Assembly (NCBI GenBank): GCA_041390825.1
Contig: JAWKPF010000008.1
Span: 132,100-196,099 of the forward strand
DNA length: 64,000 nucleotides
Origin: Thermomicrobiales bacterium
Lineage (GTDB): Bacteria > Chloroflexota > Chloroflexia > Thermomicrobiales > UBA6265
Direction: 5' to 3'
Shown one piece after another: positions 42,194 through 50,149 of this stretch (position 1 is its first letter; each line of letters begins with the position of its first letter). Below the pieces are notes generated by a model, which was not told the origin of the DNA, did no database searches, and worked only from the letters and a program-made list of their open reading frames with translations. The translations under genes and the position numbers were made by a program.

Positions 42194-42564
42194 CCTCTCC
42201 ACCCCTCGACCCGCGAATCGGGCCATTCCCGTTCCCTCTTGCTTCCCCACCCCTAAGGAAGCGCGTCCAGGCTCACGAAAACCAGTGCTGCGCGTCACCG
42301 GACGCGAGCGCTGCCCTCTGCTTCGCTCTGCCTCAATGTCACCGATGCTAACTGAGACCGGGATGAAGGTCAACTGAACGAACATGTTTGCCGGAAAAAT
42401 GGCGATGTTTGGAGGTGTTCGGTCAAGTGTTCACTGGACTTGGCGGATGCACGGACACATGCCCTTGCCTGAAAGACCCTGAATGTGTGGCATGCGACAA
42501 CATCACTCCGTCGGTACACTAGCTTCATTGTCGGATTTCGATGACGCTACAGCGAGGGTGCGGG
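42194..42564. other. Intergenic region before fumC
   Basis: About 370 bases without a supported gene. It should carry the divergent promoters of the small CxxC gene and fumC. TACACT at 42515-42520 is a possible -10 with no good -35. Confidence 0.4.
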
Positions 42565-43980
42565 ATGGCTGAACGAGGCACACGAGTGGAACGGGACAGC
42601 ATGGGAGAGATGGATGTCCCAGGAGATGCGCTCTATGGAGCCACCACAGCCCGCGCGATTCTGAACTTTCCCATCAGCGGGATCGTCTTTTCCCGCTCCT
42701 TTCTGCGCGCGCTAGGAATCATCAAGGCCGCGGCCGCAACCGTCAACGGCAATCTGGGCTTGCTCCCGGCCGAAAAGGTGAAGCTCATCGTCGCGGCTGC
42801 CAACGAGGTCGCCGCCGGGGATTGGGACGATCACTTCCCAATCGATATTTTCCAGACTGGTTCCGGCACCTCGACCAACATGAATGCCAACGAGGTGATT
42901 GCCAATCGAGCCAATGCGCTTGGGAACGGCGCGGTCAAGATCCACCCGAATGACGACGTCAATATGTGCCAAAGCAGCAACGACGTCATTCCTGCCGCGA
43001 TCCACGTAGCGGCTGCGCTGGAAACCACCGAGCTCTTGCTGCCGGCGATGCGTCATCTCCTGCTGGTCACCGCGGGTCGAGCCGAGGAGTTGCAATCGGT
43101 TGTCAAGACCGGCCGCACCCACCTCATGGATGCCACCCCGGTCACGATTGGGCAGGAAGCCGGTGGCTGGGCTGCCCAGATCGAGCTGGCCATCGAACGC
43201 ATCGAGTCGACGCTGCCCCGCATCGCTGAACTGGCGATCGGGGGCACCGCTGTCGGCACCGGCATCAACGCGCCAGCCGAGTTTGGCTCGGCGGTGGCAG
43301 CGGAACTTGCTGCGGCAACCGGATTTCCGTTCGTCGAAGCGCGCAATCATTTCGCCGCGCAGGCCACGATGGACTCCGCCGTCGAGTTGAGCGGACAGTT
43401 GAAGGCGTATGCGGTCGGGCTGATGAAGATCGCCAACGACTTGCGTTGGATGAATAGCGGTCCGCAGGGCGGACTGGGCGAGATCGTTCTTCCCGCCTTG
43501 CAGCCGGGCTCCTCGATCATGCCCGGCAAGATCAACCCGGTCGTCTGCGAGGCCACCATGATGGTCTGCGCCCAAGCCATTGGCAACGACGTTTCGGTCA
43601 GTGTTGGTGGCCAGATGGGCAATTTCGAGTTGAACGTCATGCTGCCCGTGATCGCGCACAACCTGCTGCAATCGATCGAGTTGCTGGCGAAGACGTCTGA
43701 GGTCCTGGCAGACAAGGCAATGGCTGGCTTCACCGTCAATCGGGAGCATATTGCCGCTCTGGTCGACAAGAACCCGATCATGGTGACCGGGCTGAACGCA
43801 ATTATCGGCTATGAGCTCGGAGCCAAGATCGCCAAGCAAGCCTATGCCGAGAATCGTCCGGTCAAGGACGTAGCCGCAGAGCTTTCCGACCTGACGCTGG
43901 AACAGCTCGACGAACTGCTCGATCCGCTTTCGCTCACCGAAGGTGGCGTGAAAGCCGGCGCGTCGGGTGGCGGTGGCTGA
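42565..43980 (+). CDS. fumC: Fumarate hydratase class II
   Basis: A 471-aa class II fumarase that hydrates fumarate to L-malate in the TCA cycle. From ATG 42565 (GAGGG six bases upstream; ATG 42541 is less likely) the family signature GSSIMPGKINP is at 315-325, nearly where E. coli FumC has it. Others are the N-terminal MGEMDVPGDALYGATTARAILNF, TGSGTSTNMNANEVIANRA, NDDVNMCQSSNDVIPAA and KTGRTHLMDATP. Aspartate ammonia-lyase shares the fold but usually has a different N-terminal segment. The C-terminus ends in a Gly-rich SGGGG tail. Confidence 0.93.
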   Translation: MAERGTRVERDSMGEMDVPGDALYGATTARAILNFPISGIVFSRSFLRALGIIKAAAATVNGNLGLLPAEKVKLIVAAANEVAAGDWDDHFPIDIFQTGSGTSTNMNANEVIANRANALGNGAVKIHPNDDVNMCQSSNDVIPAAIHVAAALETTELLLPAMRHLLLVTAGRAEELQSVVKTGRTHLMDATPVTIGQEAGGWAAQIELAIERIESTLPRIAELAIGGTAVGTGINAPAEFGSAVAAELAAATGFPFVEARNHFAAQATMDSAVELSGQLKAYAVGLMKIANDLRWMNSGPQGGLGEIVLPALQPGSSIMPGKINPVVCEATMMVCAQAIGNDVSVSVGGQMGNFELNVMLPVIAHNLLQSIELLAKTSEVLADKAMAGFTVNREHIAALVDKNPIMVTGLNAIIGYELGAKIAKQAYAENRPVKDVAAELSDLTLEQLDELLDPLSLTEGGVKAGASGGGG

Positions 43981-43991
43981 ACGCGCACTGC

Positions 43992-44046
43992 CGGTCATTC
44001 CGAGCGGACGTGACGACGAGCGTCGTCACGACACTCACAATGACCG
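43992..44046. repeat. Double-stem palindromic element (REP/MITE-like) between convergent genes
   Basis: Outer arms CGGTCATT (43992-43999) and AATGACCG (44039-44046), and inner perfect 9-bp stem CGTGACGAC/GTCGTCACG (44009-44017, 44022-44030). The outer part includes GTCATTCCGAGCG, the hallmark start of dispersed repeats in several Chloroflexi genomes. It may double as a bidirectional terminator for fumC and the opposing E1-type gene. No second copy is in the window. Confidence 0.55.
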
Positions 44047-44053
44047 ATTGGCG

Positions 44054-45232
44054 CTACACACCTGCGGATACCGGGATCGCGCACGAGAACTCGCTGTACT
44101 CGATTCCATCGAGCGACCTCGGACCGTTTGGGCCGCACATCGGACAGCTGGGATCCTTGCGGATGGGGATCTCGCGAAATGTCATGGGCAGCACGTCCAA
44201 CGTCAGCAACCGGCCGATCAATGGCTCGCCAATCCCGAGAATCAGCTTGATCGCTTCGGCCGCCTGAATGAGTCCAATGATGCCCGGCACCACCCCCAGC
44301 ACCCCGGCTTCTGCGCAATTGAGCGCGGTGCCGGGCGGCGGCGGCTCGTCGAACAGGCAACGGTAGCACGGTCCTTCCAGGAGCGAAAAGACCGTGGCCT
44401 GTCCTCGGAAGCGATCGACTCCGCCATGCACGTTCGGTTTTCCGAGCAGCACGCAGGCATCGTTGATCAGGTATCGCGTGGCGAAGTTGTCCGCGCCGTC
44501 GACGACCACGTCGTAACGGTCGACCAAGTCGAGAACGATCTCTTTTGACAACCGCTCCTGTATCGGTTCGACGACGACATCGGGATTCAGATCGGCGATG
44601 GCGCCCATCGCGGAGTCGACCTTCGGTGTGCCAATGCTTCGGGTGGAGTGGATCACCTGGCGTTGCAGGTTGCTCTCATCGACCACGTCGTCGTCGATCA
44701 CGCCAATATGCCCAATCCCGGCGGCGGCCAGATAGAGCAACGCCGGGGAACCGAGGCCGCCTGCCCCGACCACCAGCACCCGGCTGGCGAGCAGCGTTTC
44801 CTGGCCTATCCTGCCCACTTCTGGCAGCAGCAAATGCCGGCTGTATCGTTGCGAAAGCGCCGCGGTCATTGGGCCGGGTGTGGTCCAGGGCAATCCGGCC
44901 GCCTTCCAACCAATAAAGCCGGGGGCCAGCGAGATGGGATCGGCATAGCCGAGCGCCCGCATGATCTCGGCTGCCGCATAGGAGCGCATTCCTCCGGCAC
45001 AGTAGACGAGCACGGGCATCGATTTCTGCGGCAGTTCTGCTGTGACTCGATCGGCCAGCTGTCCCAACGGAATATGAATGGCCCCGTCGATCATCCCCTG
45101 TTCGACCTCGAACTGCTCGCGCACGTCGAGGATCGGAACATGATTGGCGATCAACGCACGGGCGTCGTCGAGCCCAACTTCCTGGATCGCGGTATCGGTG
45201 TCAGTCGGCGGTTGGTGGTAGTTTTTCGGCAT
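44054..45232 (-). CDS. Rhodanese-ThiF/MoeB fusion (E1-like sulfur carrier activator)
   Basis: A 392-aa enzyme with an N-terminal rhodanese domain (about 15-115; active Cys78 in VYCAGGMRS) and a MoeB/ThiF adenylyltransferase domain (about 125-370). The second carries VVGAGGLGSPALLYLAAAG, DDVVDESNLQRQ, the Cys of TALNCAEAGVLG and two zinc CxxC pairs (CYRC, CPMC). MoeB/MoeZ-type enzymes adenylate the C-terminus of ubiquitin-like sulfur carriers (MoaD, ThiS, CysO) and the rhodanese passes on sulfur. In MoeZ and MOCS3 the rhodanese is C-terminal; here it is N-terminal. No carrier gene is adjacent. Confidence 0.85.
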   Translation of the reverse strand: MPKNYHQPPTDTDTAIQEVGLDDARALIANHVPILDVREQFEVEQGMIDGAIHIPLGQLADRVTAELPQKSMPVLVYCAGGMRSYAAAEIMRALGYADPISLAPGFIGWKAAGLPWTTPGPMTAALSQRYSRHLLLPEVGRIGQETLLASRVLVVGAGGLGSPALLYLAAAGIGHIGVIDDDVVDESNLQRQVIHSTRSIGTPKVDSAMGAIADLNPDVVVEPIQERLSKEIVLDLVDRYDVVVDGADNFATRYLINDACVLLGKPNVHGGVDRFRGQATVFSLLEGPCYRCLFDEPPPPGTALNCAEAGVLGVVPGIIGLIQAAEAIKLILGIGEPLIGRLLTLDVLPMTFREIPIRKDPSCPMCGPNGPRSLDGIEYSEFSCAIPVSAGV

Positions 45233-45313
45233 ACATCTGGTTCCTTTGTTGGCAAGCGACTGCCACCAGCAACCCTACCGCACTAACCAGCTCGATCGCT
45301 ACGGACACGACCA

Positions 45314-45793
45314 ATGAACGAACGTTCCAGCGCCATTCGAATTGCCGTTCGCGACGATCACAACTGTTTTGGATGTGGCGCCGGCAATCCGTGGGGACTG
45401 CATCTGATCTTTTTCGCCGAACCGGATGGATCGGTGTTCAGCCATTGGACGCCGCAGGTCAACCATCAAGGGTACGACGGCATGGTCCATGGCGGCATCA
45501 TCTCGACCGTCTTCGACGAAGTCATGGCCTGGGCGGTCACCAATGCGGGCATCTGGGCCGTCACGGGCAGATTGAGCACGACCTACCGAAAGCCGGTCGA
45601 AGTAGGTGTTCCCACCATCGCACGCGCTGAGCTCGGCGCCATCACTACGCGCACTGCTGACGTTTCCGCGACGATCTCCCGTGAATCGGACGGGTTGCTT
45701 CTCGCGGAGGCGACCGGGCTTTTCATTCGCGTCTCGCAAGAACAGGCCGATGCCTGGAAAGCGAAATACGCCCGGGCCGACACCGGATCCTGA
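45314..45793 (+). CDS. PaaI-type hotdog thioesterase
   Basis: A 159-aa hotdog-fold acyl-CoA thioesterase of the PaaI/YigI type. The sequence DDHNCFGCGAGNPWGLHLIF has the N-terminal CFGCG segment common in this subfamily, and HGGIISTVFDEVMAWAVTNAG carries the catalytic HGG...DE motif. TTYRKPVEVG is the usual strand. It probably hydrolyses short or aromatic acyl-CoA esters. It is divergent from the rhodanese-E1 gene (81-base gap); no CoA pathway is adjacent. Confidence 0.8.
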   Translation: MNERSSAIRIAVRDDHNCFGCGAGNPWGLHLIFFAEPDGSVFSHWTPQVNHQGYDGMVHGGIISTVFDEVMAWAVTNAGIWAVTGRLSTTYRKPVEVGVPTIARAELGAITTRTADVSATISRESDGLLLAEATGLFIRVSQEQADAWKAKYARADTGS

Positions 45794-45891
45794 GCATTGG
45801 GCCGTTCGCCCGGCAACACGCACATGTGGTCCGGGTCACTTGTTGCGGAGATGTGCGTCAGCCGGAGGCCGCTGGACACGCGGCCACGAAC

Positions 45892-46572
45892 CTATTCGGG
45901 ATCCAGACCGTTCTGACTTGGCAGGTCCGCCCGCGCCGTTTGCACCATCAGATTCAGCACCTGCAGCAGTTGGCGGATGTTGTTTTCGTCCAACAGGAAG
46001 AGCGCCAGACCGGTTTCCTCCGGATGGAAATCGACCTGTTCGGTGGTTGTTGCTTCACCTGAAAGCTGCATAGCGGCGAGCCAGTCCCGAGCCTGCGCGT
46101 TTGCCTCGGTGAGCAGCTGCAGCAAATTTGCGGCGGTTTCCTTGCGAATCTCGTCGCGTTGCTCGAGCGGGATAGGAGGCGCCGTCTCATCAGATCCAGC
46201 TCCGGTGAGCGCGCGATGCGTCGCAGGGGTAGTGGCGAGAATGTACGCCTCCTCGTCGGTCACGGCATGAGCAAGGATTCGGGGACCGGGCGTGTTCAGG
46301 GTGGCAGCCCGTTCGAGGGTGCGCAGATCGCTTTGGAAGAGCTCGCTGCCCTGCCGGCCCTCGTCATCGGGTGTGTTCAGTTCATAGTGATAGATGAGAA
46401 ACGCCGCGACGCCGATCGACGACTCGAGTTCGATGGTCGAGATACCAGCATTCGAATCGCGCTTGAAGGCCAGAATCTCCATGGCAAGTTCAGCGGGGTC
46501 TTCGTCGAGCTCCAGCGCTTCGTTGACGAAGGCCGCGAGGCGCAAGGCAATCGGTTCGATCGGTTCGGACAT
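45892..46572 (-). CDS. Hypothetical acidic protein
   Basis: A 226-aa acidic, mostly helical protein without a family I recognise. Sequence highlights are ALRLAAFVNEALELDEDPAELAMEILA, TIELESSIGVAAFLIYHYELNTPDD, and the C-terminal LDENNIRQLLQVLNLMVQTARADL. No membrane segment, signal peptide or Cys motif is seen. It is single, divergent from cdd (70-base gap). Confidence 0.55.
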   Translation of the reverse strand: MSEPIEPIALRLAAFVNEALELDEDPAELAMEILAFKRDSNAGISTIELESSIGVAAFLIYHYELNTPDDEGRQGSELFQSDLRTLERAATLNTPGPRILAHAVTDEEAYILATTPATHRALTGAGSDETAPPIPLEQRDEIRKETAANLLQLLTEANAQARDWLAAMQLSGEATTTEQVDFHPEETGLALFLLDENNIRQLLQVLNLMVQTARADLPSQNGLDPE

Positions 46573-46641
46573 GGTTGGGTCGCTTTCTGGGCACGCGCTA
46601 TGGTTCGCACCAAAGGATAGCGGGTCGAAAGAAGGGACAGG

Positions 46642-47091
46642 ATGAGCACGAAGCCAAGTGAAGCCATGGTCGAACAGCTCATGGAGGCGGCGATGCGCGC
46701 CGCCGACCGAGCGTATGCGCCGTACTCGAACTTTCCGGTGGGAGCGGCGGTGCTGACAGCGGACGGCGCGATCGTCACCGGCTGCAATGTGGAAAACGCC
46801 AGCTATCCGGTCACCAACTGCGGCGAGCGGGTGGCCATTTGCACCGCGGTGGCAGGGGGAGCGCGCACCATCACCGCCGTCGCGGTCTATGCACCGCGAG
46901 TGGAAACCGTGACACCCTGCGGCGCCTGCCGCCAGATCATCAATGAGTTCAAGCCTGCTGACGATGAGCTTTGGATGATCTTCAGTTCGGCCAGCGGCCC
47001 ATTCGTGGTCCCCTTCTCGGAGATTCTGCCGCGGGCGTTCGGCCCACGTGACCTGCAGGACTGGGGCGACGGTCCCCCGGACTGGAGCTAG
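46642..47091 (+). CDS. cdd: Cytidine deaminase
   Basis: A 149-aa tetrameric-type cytidine deaminase that converts (deoxy)cytidine to (deoxy)uridine in pyrimidine salvage. Zinc ligands are in the CGERVAI segment (Cys-x-Glu, where Glu is the proton shuttle) and PCGACRQ. The canonical NVENASY segment and YAPYSNFPVGAAVL are present. It has the short single-domain length, unlike the E. coli fused form. The C-terminal half after FNEFKPADDELWMIF has the usual strands. It stands alone between divergent and convergent neighbours; deoC, another nucleoside-salvage gene, lies 9 kb away. Confidence 0.94.
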   Translation: MSTKPSEAMVEQLMEAAMRAADRAYAPYSNFPVGAAVLTADGAIVTGCNVENASYPVTNCGERVAICTAVAGGARTITAVAVYAPRVETVTPCGACRQIINEFKPADDELWMIFSSASGPFVVPFSEILPRAFGPRDLQDWGDGPPDWS

Positions 47092-47154
47092 TCGCGCAGG
47101 CCACGGCCCAGGATGTACGACGGGAGTAGATGTTGCCGGGCGCAGAAACCGGCA

Positions 47155-48270
47155 CTAATTCGAAACCGCCTCGACCAGCGCATCCGAGAGCGTGGCCCAG
47201 CGCGGGGGGACGAAGGGCCAGAGATGGAACGTGGCGCGGTTGGCGAAGATGGCAGCCGCCAGATCGATCGTCGGGTCGGCCCAAAGCAACGTCCCCGCCG
47301 CGCCGAAATGGCAGAACGTCTGGGGGGAGGTGAGATTCCCGGTCCAGTGCTTCGCTTTGGCGCCCTTGATCTCCCAGCCGAGCCCCCAGGAGGCGACCGG
47401 CCACTTCACGCGCGCGGCTTGCACCTCGCCTTTCAGGCCATGCACCTGGTCGGTGACCATCTCCCGGGCAAGTGCCGGTAGGATGAACCCATCCCCCTGC
47501 CGCAGGAAGGTCGCGGCAAAGCGCACTGCATCGTCGGGAGAGCCATAGAGCCCGCCCCAGGGGATCGCGAGGTCGCGCCAATACTGGCTGTTGTACGACT
47601 CGGTCGGCCGTCCCTGGCCGTAGACATCGCGCACGCGGCCAATGCGCCGGTCGAGCTCAGGGCCGGGCCGAGCGATGGTATCGTGCAGCTCCAGCGGCTC
47701 GAAGACGTTGTCCCAGGTGAGCTCCCAGAAATCGCGCCCAGTGACGGCTTCGGCCAACCTGCCCAGGATGCCGTATCCCGTATTGGAATAGATCAGCTCG
47801 GTTCCCGGCGCGGTCCAGAGCGGCTGGCGGAGCATGGCGTCGGTGATTTCGCGCAGGGTCGGCGCCGCCCGGCTGCCAAAGGTGCCGCGTGGCAGGTCTT
47901 CCGGCAGTCCCGACGTGTGTGAAAGCAACTGGCGCACGGTGATCCGGCCGCGCAGCGACCGCAGGGAATCGTCGCTCGACGTCATGCTGGCATACCCGGG
48001 AAGATAGCGATCCACAGGGGCATCAAGCTCGATCAGCTCGCTCTCGACCAGGGTCATGATGGTCGCGGCAGTCATCGGTTTGGTGACGGACGCCAATCCG
48101 AAGAGCGTCGTGGCATCGACGGGAATGCCTGGCTGGGCCTCTCCGGCGTATCGCCGGCCGACGATCTCGCCGCGGTGCCAGATCACCGCGGCTGCGCCCG
48201 GCACCCCCGATTCGCCGATCCAGCCATCGATCTGCTCCAGCGCTGTTGCGATCCTCGTAGGTATGGACAT
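47155..48270 (-). CDS. Serine hydrolase, class C beta-lactamase/esterase fold
   Basis: A 371-aa penicillin-binding/EstB-like hydrolase from ATG 48270. The SxxK catalytic pair is in GLASVTKPM, the YxN motif in LIYSNTGYGILG, and the third motif region (HxG/KTG-like) is CHFGAAGTLLWAD. There is no signal peptide, so it is probably cytoplasmic or an esterase rather than a periplasmic beta-lactamase. No resistance role can be claimed. The longer frame to 48480 is Pro/Arg-rich and unlikely. It is convergent with cdd. Confidence 0.8.
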   Translation of the reverse strand: MSIPTRIATALEQIDGWIGESGVPGAAAVIWHRGEIVGRRYAGEAQPGIPVDATTLFGLASVTKPMTAATIMTLVESELIELDAPVDRYLPGYASMTSSDDSLRSLRGRITVRQLLSHTSGLPEDLPRGTFGSRAAPTLREITDAMLRQPLWTAPGTELIYSNTGYGILGRLAEAVTGRDFWELTWDNVFEPLELHDTIARPGPELDRRIGRVRDVYGQGRPTESYNSQYWRDLAIPWGGLYGSPDDAVRFAATFLRQGDGFILPALAREMVTDQVHGLKGEVQAARVKWPVASWGLGWEIKGAKAKHWTGNLTSPQTFCHFGAAGTLLWADPTIDLAAAIFANRATFHLWPFVPPRWATLSDALVEAVSN

Positions 48271-48362
48271 ACTGCGGAGCTCGACTCCTGTAGTGGTACG
48301 TGTACTGCGCGGTATTATCCCCGGCTGATGAACATATGGTTTGCATGGGAGTGAGCATCGGG

Positions 48363-49100
48363 ATGGCGCAGGAACCAACGTTGGTGGTTGTCGAGGACGC
48401 GGATGAGATGAGCCGGATGGCCGCGGAGATCGTGGCCGAGGTGCTGACTGTCCGTCCGACCGCCCCAATTTCGCTGCCAACGGGCAGCACGCCAGTCGGA
48501 ATGTTCGACAATCTGATCGCCGCGTCGCGCTCCGGCGAACTCGATCTCACACGGTTCCAGCTCTTCTGTCTGGACGAATATCTCGGTGTGACGCTGGACA
48601 ACCCGAACACGCTCACCGCATGGCTCAAGCGTACGCTCATCGAGCCGGCAGGCATTCCGATGGAGAACGTGCATACGCTGCCCGTCGATGAGGCCGATGC
48701 GGCGGCTGCGGCCAGGCGCTATGACCAGTCGATTGCCGATGCCGGCAACCTGGCGTTGGCGGTGCTTGGTATCGGAAACAACGGGCATATCGCCTACAAC
48801 GAGCCGGGATCGGAGGCCGATACCCGCACGCGCGTCATCGATCTCACGCAGGAGTCGATCGATCAGGCAGCGGGCTACTTCGAGGGCGCGTCTGTGCCAA
48901 CCAGGGCGATGACGGTCGGCGTCGGCACCCTGCTGGAATCCGACCGGATCGTGCTCATTGCCGCCGGGGAAGGCAAGGCTGAGATCATGCGCCGCGCGTT
49001 GCGAGAGCCCATGTCTGCCGACGTCCCCGCCTCGTGGTTGCGGCTCGTGCCGGAGCAGGTCACGATCATCCTCGACGAAGCGGCGGCATCGCTGCTGTAA
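48363..49100 (+). CDS. nagB: Glucosamine-6-phosphate deaminase
   Basis: A 245-aa NagB-type isomerase/deaminase that converts glucosamine 6-phosphate to fructose 6-phosphate and ammonia. Phosphate-binding LPTGSTPVGMFDNLI and the FCLDEYLG motif with the catalytic Asp are near the N-terminus; the triad segment is GIGNNGHIAYNEPGS, as in Bacillus-type enzymes (Asn where E. coli has Asp). Substrate specificity for GlcN6P is probable, but a related sugar-phosphate isomerase cannot be excluded. Start is taken at ATG 48363; upstream ATGs at 48345 and 48300 are possible. No nagA is adjacent. Confidence 0.87.
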   Translation: MAQEPTLVVVEDADEMSRMAAEIVAEVLTVRPTAPISLPTGSTPVGMFDNLIAASRSGELDLTRFQLFCLDEYLGVTLDNPNTLTAWLKRTLIEPAGIPMENVHTLPVDEADAAAAARRYDQSIADAGNLALAVLGIGNNGHIAYNEPGSEADTRTRVIDLTQESIDQAAGYFEGASVPTRAMTVGVGTLLESDRIVLIAAGEGKAEIMRRALREPMSADVPASWLRLVPEQVTIILDEAAASLL

Positions 49101-49187
49101 CCGGGCCATAGCGCCCGGCGCCGAGCGCGCGCGGCCCCAGTTCTGGGTGTTCGCCGATCGGGGCCACTTGATGCAGGTGGGTTCGAC

Positions 49188-50066
49188 CTACCCCTGGACC
49201 GCCTGCTCGAGCGCGATCGCATCGACGACGCGCGCGTTGGTGATGGGATCGACGCTAAAGATCACGCCTCGTTCGTTGCGCGGCACGCGCTTGTTGTAGC
49301 GGTGCAGATGCCCGTGCAGGTCGGTCATCTTGCCGCCGGCCTCCTGGATGATCAAATCGGGGGCGGCGAAGTCCCACTCCCAGGCGAAGGTTTGCTCCTC
49401 GATCGTGCGGCCCAGCTTGTAGCCGATCACCGCATCGGCCTGTTGGGTCCCCGGCATGATTCGACGAAGCGAGATGCCGGTCGTGGACACCAGCGGAGCG
49501 GGTGCTCCCATTCGAATTGCCATTCGCTCGAAGAATGGGAAGTTCTCCGGGTACCCCAGCCAGACCGAAGTCATCAGCCGTGGCGGTGTCTCTTGCGAGA
49601 GGGGAGTGAGGCGAAGGGGCGCGCTCGCGCCATTGCGCTCGATGGTGGCGCCGTGGCCCGCTACGGCTGAAAGCAACATGTCTTCCGTCGGTTGATACGT
49701 TACCGCCACAACCGGACGGCCATCGACGATCAGCGCAATGAGCATGTCGAATTCGCCGGTCCGTTCGACGAACTGGTTTGTGCCGTCGATCGGATCGACG
49801 ATCCAAACCCGCTCATTGCTCAAGCGAGCTTCGTCGTCCGCGCCTTCTTCGGTGAGCAGGGCATCGTTTGGAAACGCGTTGAGGATGGTGGAACGGATGA
49901 TGCTATCCGCGGCCAGATCGGCATCGGTAACGACCGAGCCGTCCTTCTTGACATACTTCTCGGCAGACTGCTCGACGTAGAACTCCATCACTGCCGCACC
50001 TGCAGCGCTGGCGGCTGCCTTGGCCACATCGAGTTCGGGCGCCCAGGGGGTTCGTGATTCGCTCAT
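49188..50066 (-). CDS. Inositol monophosphatase-family phosphatase
   Basis: A 292-aa member of the IMPase/CysQ/FBPase family from ATG 50066. Metal-binding motifs are LLTEEGADDE, VWIVDPIDGTNQF (DPxDGT) and WEWDFAAPDLIIQEAGG. The core KYVKKDGSVVTDADLAADSIIRSTI is typical. Possible substrates are inositol phosphates, 3'-phosphoadenosine phosphates or histidinol phosphate. The family signature does not decide. It is convergent with nagB and divergent from the helicase-exonuclease gene. Confidence 0.85.
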   Translation of the reverse strand: MSESRTPWAPELDVAKAAASAAGAAVMEFYVEQSAEKYVKKDGSVVTDADLAADSIIRSTILNAFPNDALLTEEGADDEARLSNERVWIVDPIDGTNQFVERTGEFDMLIALIVDGRPVVAVTYQPTEDMLLSAVAGHGATIERNGASAPLRLTPLSQETPPRLMTSVWLGYPENFPFFERMAIRMGAPAPLVSTTGISLRRIMPGTQQADAVIGYKLGRTIEEQTFAWEWDFAAPDLIIQEAGGKMTDLHGHLHRYNKRVPRNERGVIFSVDPITNARVVDAIALEQAVQG

Positions 50067-50149
50067 GTGCTCCGACTGTGCTCCTGCTCTAAACTCCAAC
50101 TCGCTGCCCGCTTCGATTCATGCTCCGCGACATCATGTCGGGAAGTGTC

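Noticed and set aside
44054..45232. Classical MoeB/ThiF alone
   Set aside because: A clear N-terminal rhodanese domain is present, so a plain MoeB label would mislead.
47155..48270. Beta-lactamase resistance gene
   Set aside because: SxxK and YxN are shared by esterases and PBPs; there is no signal peptide, so resistance cannot be claimed.
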